A stretch of DNA of 38,890 nt, from positions 1-38,890 of the forward strand of contig JAIQFN010000056.1 of NCBI GenBank assembly GCA_020073265.1, read 5' to 3'. Source of the stretch: Terriglobia bacterium (lineage in GTDB: Bacteria; Acidobacteriota; Terriglobia; Bryobacterales; Bryobacteraceae). The notes under the pieces were generated by a model. It searched no databases and was not told where the DNA came from. It worked only from the letters and a program-made list of their open reading frames with translations. The translations under genes and the position numbers were made by a program. Numbering within the stretch: position 1 is the stretch's first letter; every line of letters starts with the position of its first letter. Positions 25,251 to 32,580 of the stretch are shown here, in pieces.

Positions 25251-26672
25251 CTAGATACCCGAACCAGCTTCTGCTTCCGCCGTCCCGTACTCCTTCAGCT
25301 TATTGAACAGGGTCTTCAAACTGATTCCCAGGATCTCGGCGGCCCGTGTCTTGTTGTTCTTGGTGTGCTGCAGCGTGAGCTGAATCAGCGCCTTCTCGGC
25401 CTCGGCCACCGTGGTGCCCACCGGCAGCCTCACTCCGTCCGGCTCCATCATCTGCTGCGTCGCGCGAGCCCCGGCCGGCACGCCAAAGTCGCGCGGCAGA
25501 TGATGCTGCGTGATGGTCCCTTCGCCCGCCAGGATCACCGCCCGCTCCAGGACGTTGCGCAGCTCGCGCACGTTCCCCGGCCACGAATACCGCTTGAACT
25601 GCGCCATGACATCCGGATGCACATCCACCACACGTGTTTCGTGCTTCCCGTTGAGCATCTCCAGCAAAGCTTCGGTCAGCATCGGAAGATCGCCCTCGCG
25701 CTGGCGCAGCGGTGGAAGCGCGATTTGAAAAACGTTCAGGCGGTAATACAGATCTTCCCGCAGCTCGCCTTTTCTCAGCGCCTCTTCCACCACCTTGTTG
25801 GTGGACGCGATCACGCGCACGTCCACCGCGATCTCGGTCTTGCCTCCCAGCCGCCGCACGCACGAATCCTCCAGCACGCGCAGCAGTTTGGCCTGCGTCC
25901 CCACCGGCATTTCGCCCAGCTCATCCAACAGCAGCGTGCCGTGCTGGGCCAACTCGAAGCAGCCCGCCCGCCGCTCCACCGCGCCCGTGAAGGCGCCCTT
26001 TTCGTGGCCGAACAGCTCGCTCTCCATCAGCGTTTCCGGTAGCGCCGCGCAGTTGATGGCCACGAACGGCCCGCTCGACCGCGGACTGAGCTGGTGCACC
26101 GCGCGCGCCACCAGCTCCTTGCCGGTTCCGCTTTCGCCCGACACCAGAACGGCCGCCTTGGAAGGCGCCACTTGTTGGATCAACGAAAATACCTGCTGCA
26201 TCGCCGGACAAGTGCCCACCAGGTCCACCAGCACGCCCTGGTATTGCAGCCGCCGCCGCAACCGCTCCCGATCCTCGGTCAGCCGGCTTTGCGCCGCCGC
26301 GCGTTCCAGCAGGAATTTCAAAACGCTGGGCTGAATCGGTTTTTCGAGAAACCAGAAGGCGCCTAGATCGTGCACGATCTGAACGGCCGTCTCCGTGTTT
26401 CCGAAGGCCGTCAGTACGATGGTTGGCGGCGGCCCGCCCTGCGCCGCCAGGCGTTTCAGAAGCTCGAACCCGTCCAGGCGCGGCATCATGAGATCCGTCA
26501 CCAGAACGTCCACCGGGCTCTGGCTCAGCTTATCCAGCGCCTCCTGTCCGTCCGCGGCTGTGTCCACCGTCAGACCCCAGGCTTGGATCATTTTCGCCAG
26601 GCCGGCTCGCTGGTTCTCTTCGTCGTCCGCTACCAGCACGCGGACCTGCGGGGCCGACGCAACATTGCCCAT
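25251..26672 (-). CDS. sigma-54-dependent response regulator (NtrC family)
   Basis: 473 residues from ATG 26672 with domains in order: receiver (VADDEEN ... phospho-Asp60 in VTDLMMPRLDG, LTAFG, KP at 111-112), an AAA+ sigma-54 activation domain with Walker A GESGTGKE (179-186), the GAFTGA loop (226-231) that contacts sigma-54, Walker B LLLDELGEM, and a C-terminal Fis-type helix-turn-helix ending ILGISLKTLFNKLKEYG. All catalytic residues are intact. It heads an operon with its kinase and a proline-rich lipoprotein. The ATG at 26672 fits the receiver start; in-frame codons upstream run into a palindromic repeat. Confidence 0.95.
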   Translation of the reverse strand: MGNVASAPQVRVLVADDEENQRAGLAKMIQAWGLTVDTAADGQEALDKLSQSPVDVLVTDLMMPRLDGFELLKRLAAQGGPPPTIVLTAFGNTETAVQIVHDLGAFWFLEKPIQPSVLKFLLERAAAQSRLTEDRERLRRRLQYQGVLVDLVGTCPAMQQVFSLIQQVAPSKAAVLVSGESGTGKELVARAVHQLSPRSSGPFVAINCAALPETLMESELFGHEKGAFTGAVERRAGCFELAQHGTLLLDELGEMPVGTQAKLLRVLEDSCVRRLGGKTEIAVDVRVIASTNKVVEEALRKGELREDLYYRLNVFQIALPPLRQREGDLPMLTEALLEMLNGKHETRVVDVHPDVMAQFKRYSWPGNVRELRNVLERAVILAGEGTITQHHLPRDFGVPAGARATQQMMEPDGVRLPVGTTVAEAEKALIQLTLQHTKNNKTRAAEILGISLKTLFNKLKEYGTAEAEAGSGI

Positions 26673-26709
26673 GCAATTACGATTGTATCCAGCCGCCGCC
26701 GTGGCTTGC

Positions 26710-26813
26710 TGAAAACCAGGGGACAGACGAATCTGTCCCAAGCGGCAGCTCTCTGTTTTCGCAGCGAATAGGTCTTCGCGCGTGGACAGATCCGTCGGTC
26801 CCCGCGTTTTTCA
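26710..26813. repeat. MITE-like element with terminal inverted repeats
   Basis: About 104 bp with related ends pointing inward. The left end (26710-26740) reads TGAAAACCAGGGGACAGACG and onward; the right end, read on the reverse strand from 26813, shows TGAAAAACGC then GGGGACCGACGGATCTGTCC. The left end also holds an inner palindrome GGGACAGA-CGAA-TCTGTCCC (26720-26739). No coding capacity. It sits between the NtrC-type start and the stop of the patatin-like gene, and fits a small non-autonomous mobile or REP-like element. Confidence 0.7.
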
Positions 26814-26821
26814 CCGCCTGC

Positions 26822-27724
26822 TCACGCAGTAATCGGAAGCGTCTTGCTCTCCGGCTCCCTAACAGCCGCCGTCGTCTCCGGAAGCCACTTCCGGATGGCC
26901 GGGATCGCCGCCAACGCAGCCTGCTCTCCCATCTTGATCAGCTTCTTCGCGTCCGGAAACGAATCCCATGCCATGTTGGCCACCGCGGGCGCGAGCACCA
27001 CACTGGAATGCTTGCGCCAACTGTGCTCGGTCCGCGCACTCATCACCTGAAAACATCGGCTCACTACGGAGAACATGTTGCCGTAGTCCTCGATGCCGTC
27101 ATTGTTCGGAATCGCCACCGAAATCACGCGATCGGCGCCTAGCTCGCGCAGCGGTTCAGCCGGCACCTCCATGCAGACGAACCCATCCACCAGCAGCCGT
27201 CCCTCGTGCCGCAGCGGAAGGAACAGTCCCGGATAAGCGCAACTGGCGCGGATAGGAAACACCACATCGCCTTGACCGCGAAACGTGACGGGCTTGCCGC
27301 GCACCAGGTCCGTCGCCACGATCGCCAACGGGATCTTCATGTCCTCGAAGCGATTCACCTTCAGAAGACGCGCCAGGAAAACCGCCATCCGATCGTTGCC
27401 GGCCAAGCCCCGCAGATTCAGCGTCCATCGCGCCACGTCGCGAAACTTGGTCGAAAGCGCCACCTTCTCGATCTCATCCGCGGAACTCCCGCTGGCGAAC
27501 GCAGCCGCCACAATGGCGCCCGAACTGACTCCCGCGATCGCGCTGATGGGAATGTTGTTCTGTTCCAGAACCCGCAGCACGCCGATGTGCGCGATGCCGC
27601 GCGCAAAGCCGCCACCCAGTGCCAGACCTATCCGCGGAACGGCCGGCTTACGGGCCAGCCCTCCCCGAATCCAATCTCCGGTTCGTCGCAGCCATCCCAC
27701 CGGTTTCGCTTCGACGGCGTCCAT
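26822..27724 (-). CDS. patatin-like phospholipase (RssA-like)
   Basis: Serine-Asp dyad lipid hydrolase, 300 residues from ATG 27724. The oxyanion hole is ALGGGFARGIAHIGVL, the nucleophile elbow is GVSSGAIVA (Ser in GxSxG) and the catalytic Asp is in RLLVDGFV. It looks cytosolic or membrane-associated, with no signal peptide. The preferred start is set by GGGAGG (27731-27736) six bases upstream of the ATG; the longer ATG at 27751 has no such site. It is divergent from the LmbE-like gene with a 32-base gap and ends against a MITE-like element. Role is probably lipid turnover. Confidence 0.92.
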   Translation of the reverse strand: MDAVEAKPVGWLRRTGDWIRGGLARKPAVPRIGLALGGGFARGIAHIGVLRVLEQNNIPISAIAGVSSGAIVAAAFASGSSADEIEKVALSTKFRDVARWTLNLRGLAGNDRMAVFLARLLKVNRFEDMKIPLAIVATDLVRGKPVTFRGQGDVVFPIRASCAYPGLFLPLRHEGRLLVDGFVCMEVPAEPLRELGADRVISVAIPNNDGIEDYGNMFSVVSRCFQVMSARTEHSWRKHSSVVLAPAVANMAWDSFPDAKKLIKMGEQAALAAIPAIRKWLPETTAAVREPESKTLPITA

Positions 27725-27730
27725 CTCTAG

Positions 27731-27736
27731 CCTCCC
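27731..27736 (-). promoter_or_regulatory. Shine-Dalgarno site that fixes the patatin-like start
   Basis: On the reverse strand GGGAGG followed by CTAGAG and ATG (27724). The six-base spacing is ideal and rules in favour of the shorter start over the ATG at 27751. Confidence 0.75.
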
Positions 27737-27756
27737 GGACTCACGTATCATGTTTA

Positions 27757-30402
27757 ATGTACGTGACCCCCATACTATATCGATGCAAATTGGCGACCAG
27801 ATTAATCCTATTGCTCCTTTGTCTAATTGTAATATACATTACACCAGGCGTCGCCCAGCGTGAACTGTCGGGCGCGGCCCAGGCCAAGCTCGCTCTCGAC
27901 CAGTTGAACGTCGTCGGCAGCGTCCTCATGATCGCCGCCCACCCGGATGACGAGAACACCGCGCTGCTCGCCTATCTGGCGCGCGGGCGCAAAGTTCGGA
28001 CGGGCTACCTCTCGCTCACTCGCGGCGAGGGCGGACAGAATCTGATCGGGTCCGAGCAGGGCGACGCGCTGGGATTGATCCGCACGCAGGAGCTGCTAGC
28101 CGCCCGGCGCATCGACGGCGCCGAGCAGTTCTTCACGCGCGCCATCGATTTCGGGTTCACCAAAACACCGCAAGAGACCTTCGAGAAATGGGGGCGCGAC
28201 AAGATTCTGAGCGACGTCGTATGGGTGATGCGCCGTTTCCAGCCGGACGTGATCGTGCTGCGCTTCACCGGCACCCCGCGCGACGGGCACGGCCAGCATC
28301 AAGCCTCCGCGATTCTCGGCAAGGAAGCGTATTCCGCCGCCGCCGATCCCGCGCGCTTCCCCGAACAGTTGCAATACGTCAAGCCCTGGCAAGCCAAGCG
28401 CCTGATGTGGAACGCAGCCGTTTTCACTCCGGACCAGGAGAAGGAAACCGAGAAGGAGCACAATAAGGTGGTAGTGGATCCGGGCGACTACGATCCGGTG
28501 CTGGGACATTCCTACGCCGAGATCGCAGGCATGTCCCGGAGCATGCATCGCAGCCAGGGTATGGGATCGCCCGAGCGCAAGGGATCGGCCAAGGCTTACC
28601 TGATGCCGGTTTCCGGCGATCCTGCCTCGCACGACCTCTTCGACGGCATCGACATCACCTGGAACCGGTTCCCCGGCGGGCGCGAGGTTGGGCGCGCGCT
28701 GGCAGACGCGGCGCGTACCTTCGATCCCACCAATCCCGCCAAGACGGTTCCGCTGTTGATCGCCGCCCAAAAGGCGATGGCTCAATTGCACCAGCCGCTG
28801 GTGGATTTCAAGCGGCAGGAACTCGAGGACGCCATCGCGCTTTGCTCCGGTTTGTGGCTGGATGCGACGGCCGATAAATTCGCGGCCACACCCGGCGGGT
28901 CGTTCCGCCTGAGCGCCACCGCGGTGAATCGCGCCAAGCTGCGCGTCGAGGTCGCCTCCGTCGATGTCGCCTCGGATGTAGCCGGCATCGCGCCGGTCGC
29001 TACCAAGGATACCGGCGGCGAGCTGCCGTTCAACGAACCAAAAACGTTTACCCTCGACGTCAAGGTTCCCGCCAACCAGCCGCTGTCACAACCGTACTGG
29101 TTGCGCGAACCCAAGCAGGGCGACACCTACGGCGTGCCTAACCAACTCGAGATCGGCATGCCGGAGAACCCGCCGCTGCTGCGCGCGCATTTCCATCTGC
29201 GTCTGGATGGCGCGGGCGTCGAAGTCGTGCGGCCGGTCGTCTTCCGCTACATCGAGCGCGCGCAAGGCGAGCTGACTCGGCCGCTCGTGATTGAGCCGGC
29301 CGTGACGTTGCAGTGGACCCAGCGATCCAGCTTGTTCCCCACCGCGTCGTCGAAAGGCCTGGAGCTCCAGGTGAAGGCCAACACTCCCGGCGTCAAAGGC
29401 GACGTGCGCATCCAGCCGCCCGGCGGGTGGACTGCCGCGTCCGGTTCACAGAGCTTTCAACTTTCCACGTCCGGCCAGGAATCCGCTCTGTCGTTTCAGC
29501 TTACGCCGCCTTCGGCCGAGACCAAAGGCGCGCTCCAGGCCAGCGCCCGAGTCGGCGATGAGAACATCGCAGTAGGAATGGAAACCATCAGCTACCCCCA
29601 CATTCCTCCCCAGGTGTTGTTCTTCCCGGCCAGCACCGAGCTGGTGCGAAGCGACGTCAAGCTCGCGGCCAGGAACATCGGTTACGTGATGGGCGCGGGC
29701 GACGAGGTTCCGGACGCGCTCCGGGAATTGGGAGCCGACGTGGTTCTGCTGGGCGCGGGCGAACTGGCGGGCGCCGATCTCGGCCGCTTCGACGCCATCG
29801 TCGCCGGAGTCCGCGCCTACGATACCCGGCCCGACCTGCGCGCTAACCAGGAGCGCTTGCTGAAGTACGTCCAGGACGGTGGAACCTTGGTGGTGCAATA
29901 CATCACGCCGCAGTTCGGTGGACGAGGCGGCGGCCGAGGCGCTGCGGCCGGACGGGGCGGTCAGCCCGGACGCGGCGGTCAGCCCGGGCGCGGCGGCGAT
30001 ACGGCGGGGCGCGGCGCTCAGCCAATACGCGACGAGCACATCGGTCCTTACCCCATCGCCATCGGCGGCGGACGCGTCACCGTCGAAGATGCGCCGGTCC
30101 AGTTGCCGAATCCCGCCAGCCCCCTGCTGCATACGCCCAACGACATCACCGCGCGGGATTTCGAAGGTTGGATCCAGGAGCGCGGCCTGAATTTCGCATC
30201 CGAGTGGGACGCGCACTACCAGCCTCTGTTTGAAAGCCACGATCCCGGCGAGCAACCGCTGCTCGGAGGCACGCTGTACGCCCGTTATGGAAAAGGCGCT
30301 TACGTCTTCACCGCGTTCTCCTGGTTCCGCGAATTGCCGGCCGGCATTCCCGGTGCGTTCCGCATCTTCGCCAACCTGCTCAGCGCCGGAAAAACCCTGT
30401 GA
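27757..30402 (+). CDS. secreted LmbE/PIG-L family deacetylase with C-terminal GATase-like domain
   Basis: 881 residues from ATG 27757. A signal peptide (hydrophobic core about 15-28, AQ cleavage near 34) exports it. The PIG-L zinc deacetylase domain follows: AAHPDDE (His62, Asp65) and DGHGQHQAS supply metal ligands and the acid/base Asp. The middle holds beta-rich NEW/Ig-like segments, and the C-terminal third (about 640-880) has a glutamine-amidotransferase-like fold (DAIVAGVRAYDTR, DGGTLVVQYI) without an obvious Cys nucleophile. Inside that domain sits a Gly/Arg repeat (GRGGQP). PIG-L enzymes remove N-acetyl groups from amino sugars, so a sugar or glycan substrate is likely. The stop overlaps the next gene (GTGA). 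Confidence 0.88.
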   Translation: MYVTPILYRCKLATRLILLLLCLIVIYITPGVAQRELSGAAQAKLALDQLNVVGSVLMIAAHPDDENTALLAYLARGRKVRTGYLSLTRGEGGQNLIGSEQGDALGLIRTQELLAARRIDGAEQFFTRAIDFGFTKTPQETFEKWGRDKILSDVVWVMRRFQPDVIVLRFTGTPRDGHGQHQASAILGKEAYSAAADPARFPEQLQYVKPWQAKRLMWNAAVFTPDQEKETEKEHNKVVVDPGDYDPVLGHSYAEIAGMSRSMHRSQGMGSPERKGSAKAYLMPVSGDPASHDLFDGIDITWNRFPGGREVGRALADAARTFDPTNPAKTVPLLIAAQKAMAQLHQPLVDFKRQELEDAIALCSGLWLDATADKFAATPGGSFRLSATAVNRAKLRVEVASVDVASDVAGIAPVATKDTGGELPFNEPKTFTLDVKVPANQPLSQPYWLREPKQGDTYGVPNQLEIGMPENPPLLRAHFHLRLDGAGVEVVRPVVFRYIERAQGELTRPLVIEPAVTLQWTQRSSLFPTASSKGLELQVKANTPGVKGDVRIQPPGGWTAASGSQSFQLSTSGQESALSFQLTPPSAETKGALQASARVGDENIAVGMETISYPHIPPQVLFFPASTELVRSDVKLAARNIGYVMGAGDEVPDALRELGADVVLLGAGELAGADLGRFDAIVAGVRAYDTRPDLRANQERLLKYVQDGGTLVVQYITPQFGGRGGGRGAAAGRGGQPGRGGQPGRGGDTAGRGAQPIRDEHIGPYPIAIGGGRVTVEDAPVQLPNPASPLLHTPNDITARDFEGWIQERGLNFASEWDAHYQPLFESHDPGEQPLLGGTLYARYGKGAYVFTAFSWFRELPAGIPGAFRIFANLLSAGKTL
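29950..30000 (+). repeat. 18-bp in-frame tandem repeat encoding GRGGQP
   Basis: Two near-identical 18-base units (29950-29967 and 29968-29985, one base different) and a partial third encode Gly-Arg-Gly-Gly-Gln-Pro. They form part of a longer Gly/Arg-rich loop inside the C-terminal domain of the LmbE-like protein. The unit length is a multiple of three, so copy-number changes would keep the frame. Confidence 0.85.
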
Positions 30403-30551
30403 GCAACAAACCGGAACATGCTCCCACGCGAGGCGCGGATGAGCCGCCGCCGTTTCTCGGCACCTGGAAACACGTCTACGTGTTCGTGGTCTGCTATCTG
30501 GCCTGCCTGATCGCCGGCTTCTATGTCTTCTCGCGGGCGTTCGCCCCATGA
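30399..30551 (+). CDS. 50-residue single-helix membrane microprotein
   Basis: Reading from GTG 30399 to TGA 30551 gives 50 residues: a charged/proline N-terminus (MSNKPEHAPTRGADEPPP), an aromatic junction (FLGTWKHVY) and one hydrophobic helix (VFVVCYLACLIAGFYVF) ending in a short basic tail. GTG overlaps the deacetylase stop (GTGA) and its own stop overlaps the symporter ATG (ATGA), so all three are translationally coupled. Size, topology and position suggest an accessory subunit of the symporter, comparable in concept to the small partner proteins seen beside some SSS carriers, but no homologous family is recognised. Coding status rests on the exact overlaps and clean hydrophobicity pattern. 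Confidence 0.78.
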   Translation: MSNKPEHAPTRGADEPPPFLGTWKHVYVFVVCYLACLIAGFYVFSRAFAP

Positions 30552-32230
30552 AGCCACTCGATTGGCTGGTGATGTTTACCTGGCTGACCTTCATCGTCAG
30601 CTACGGTATCTATCGCGGCCGTGGCAGCACCACCGTAGACAAATTCATGCTGGCGGGCAAATCGATGCCCTGGTACGCCATGGGTCTTTCCATCATGGCG
30701 ACGCAGGCCAGCGCGATCACTTTTATCTCCACCACCGGGCAAGCCTACGTGGACGGCATGCGGTTCGTCCAGTTCTACTTCGGCCTCCCGCTCGCCATGC
30801 TGGTTCTGTCGGCCACCGCCGTCCCCATCTTTCATCGCTCGGGAGTTTACACCGCGTACGAATACCTGGAGCGCCGTTTCGATGGCAAGACGCGCGCGCT
30901 GGTCAGCGCGATCTTCCTGCTGCAGCGCGGCCTGGCCGCCGGGCTGTCGCTGTATGCGCCGGCGGTGGTGCTCTCCATCGTTCTCGGATGGCCCGACCGC
31001 CTGACCGCCGTGCTCATGGGCGTCCTGGTCGTGACTTATACCGCCTACGGCGGCATCAAGGCCGTCACCTGGGCGGATGTCCCCCAAATGGCGCTGATAT
31101 TTTGCGGGCTGGTGATTGCCTTGGTCATGGCGATCCATCGCCTTCCCGGCGACATCTCGTTCCGGGATGCCGTGTCGCTCGCCGGCGCCGCCGGCCGGCT
31201 CAACGCCGTGACGTTTCACTTCGATTGGAACGATCGCTACAACGTCTGGAGCGGACTCATCGGAGGCATGTTCCTGGCGCTGGCTTACTTCGGCTGCGAT
31301 CAATCGCAGGTGCAGCGCTATCTCAGCGGGAAGTCCATCGAGCAAAGCCGCCTGAGCCTCATCTTCAATGCCATGGCCAAGATCCCGATGCAGTTCTTCA
31401 TCCTGTTCATCGGCGCGATGGTGTTTGTGTTCTTCGTGTTCGTGAAGCAGCCAGTGTTGTTCCAGCCGGTTGAGTTGGAACGCCTGCACGGCGATGCCCG
31501 GCTTCCCGCCATCGAGCAGCGCTATGAGCAGGCTTTCGCCGAACGCAAGGAAGCGGCCCAGCAATACGTGCAAGCCGAACGCGCCGGCGACAAGGTCGCG
31601 CGGCAGGCCAACGTGCTCCGATTCCAGCGGGCCGAACGCGCGCTGAACGAAGCCCACGCGGCGGGCGAGCAACTGGTTGGCAAAGACTTCGACGACACCA
31701 ATTACATCTTCCTGTCGTTCGTTACGCGCTACGTTCCGGCGGGCCTGGTGGGCCTGCTGATCGCGGTGATCTTCTCGGCGGCCATGTCCTCCACTTCGGG
31801 CGAGATCAATTCGCTCGCCACGGTCAGCGTGATCGACATCTACCGGAGGCACATCAACCGCAGCGCCTCGGATCATCACTACCTGACGGCGTCGCGCGTA
31901 GCCACGGTCTTCTGGGGTATTTTCGCGGTGGGCTTTGCACAGTACGGCAGAAACTTCGGCGCGCTGATCCAGGCGGTGAACATAGTGGGGTCGCTGTTCT
32001 ACGGAGGACTGCTGGGCGTATTCGTGCTGGCGTTCTTCTTCAAGTCGGTCGGTCCGAACGGAGCCTTCTTCGGAGTGATCGCGGGGGAGGCCGCCATCTT
32101 CGCCGCCAATTATTTCACCCGCGTCTCCTTCCTGTGGTTCAACGTGATCGGCTGCGTGGTAGTGGTCGGGGTGGGGCTGGTGGTGTCGCGAGCGTTCGAC
32201 CGCGGCTATAGCAGCGCGGTGTCGAGATGA
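30548..32230 (+). CDS. sodium/solute symporter (SSS family)
   Basis: 560-residue inner-membrane carrier with about 13 helices that couples Na+ flow to uptake of a sugar, acid or nucleobase-type solute. GKSMPWYAMGLSIMATQASA and YLERRFDGKTRAL are family signatures; SGKSIEQSRL follows the FGCDQSQVQRYL motif; FSAAMSSTSGEINSLATVS carries the Na+-site Ser/Thr residues of helix 8. Residues about 308-382 form a long polar coiled insert (rich in Glu, Arg, Ala and Gln) before the last helices, which is unusual. Translation is coupled to the microprotein (ATGA). The 3' end overlaps the convergent BlaI-type gene by 25 bases. Substrate unknown; the deacetylase upstream hints at amino sugars. Confidence 0.92.
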   Translation: MKPLDWLVMFTWLTFIVSYGIYRGRGSTTVDKFMLAGKSMPWYAMGLSIMATQASAITFISTTGQAYVDGMRFVQFYFGLPLAMLVLSATAVPIFHRSGVYTAYEYLERRFDGKTRALVSAIFLLQRGLAAGLSLYAPAVVLSIVLGWPDRLTAVLMGVLVVTYTAYGGIKAVTWADVPQMALIFCGLVIALVMAIHRLPGDISFRDAVSLAGAAGRLNAVTFHFDWNDRYNVWSGLIGGMFLALAYFGCDQSQVQRYLSGKSIEQSRLSLIFNAMAKIPMQFFILFIGAMVFVFFVFVKQPVLFQPVELERLHGDARLPAIEQRYEQAFAERKEAAQQYVQAERAGDKVARQANVLRFQRAERALNEAHAAGEQLVGKDFDDTNYIFLSFVTRYVPAGLVGLLIAVIFSAAMSSTSGEINSLATVSVIDIYRRHINRSASDHHYLTASRVATVFWGIFAVGFAQYGRNFGALIQAVNIVGSLFYGGLLGVFVLAFFFKSVGPNGAFFGVIAGEAAIFAANYFTRVSFLWFNVIGCVVVVGVGLVVSRAFDRGYSSAVSR

Positions 32231-32580
32231 ACTTCGTGCGCGGCGGCGGTTGAAGTCTCGCCGCTTCGGAGATAGCGGAGCAGCGCGTCCTCGGAGCCTT
32301 CGAAGAAGCTGTCCACCAGGTCCCGGATCGCCAGGCGGCACAGGCTGTCGCGGTTCAGCACCGGCGAATACAGAAATGACCGGCCGACTTTGCGGCGCAC
32401 CACGCAGCCCTTGCGCGCCAGCCGGTCGAGCACCGTCATGACGGTGGTGTAGGCCAGATTGCGGCTGGCGATCAACTCGCGGCGCACGTCCTTCACGTTG
32501 CCCTGGCCGAGGCGCCACAGCACCTTCAGGCACTCGAGTTCAAGGCGCGGCGGGATTTCTGACGTTCCGTTGCGGCGCAC
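32206..32580 (-). CDS. BlaI/MecI/CopY-family transcriptional repressor
   Basis: 124-residue winged-helix DNA-binding protein. The conserved pattern LELECLKVLWRLGQGNVKDVRREL and LAYTTVMTVLDRLARKGCVVRR matches the BlaI DNA-recognition helix region. Members usually repress beta-lactamase or copper genes and are cut by a membrane BlaR1 protease; no BlaR1/M56 gene is in the window. Starts at GTG 32580, directly after the stop of the HD-nuclease gene, with GGAG six bases upstream, so it is cotranscribed with that gene. Its target is not identified. Confidence 0.9.
   Translation of the reverse strand: MRRNGTSEIPPRLELECLKVLWRLGQGNVKDVRRELIASRNLAYTTVMTVLDRLARKGCVVRRKVGRSFLYSPVLNRDSLCRLAIRDLVDSFFEGSEDALLRYLRSGETSTAAAHEVHLDTALL

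Noticed and set aside
27749-27751. ATG 27751 as the patatin-like start
   Set aside because: No ribosome site, whereas GGGAGG sits six bases before ATG 27724.
30521-32533. 670-residue reverse-strand open frame over the symporter
   Set aside because: Composition (Arg/His/Gln/Glu) is that of an antisense shadow and it crosses the BlaI-type gene in another frame.
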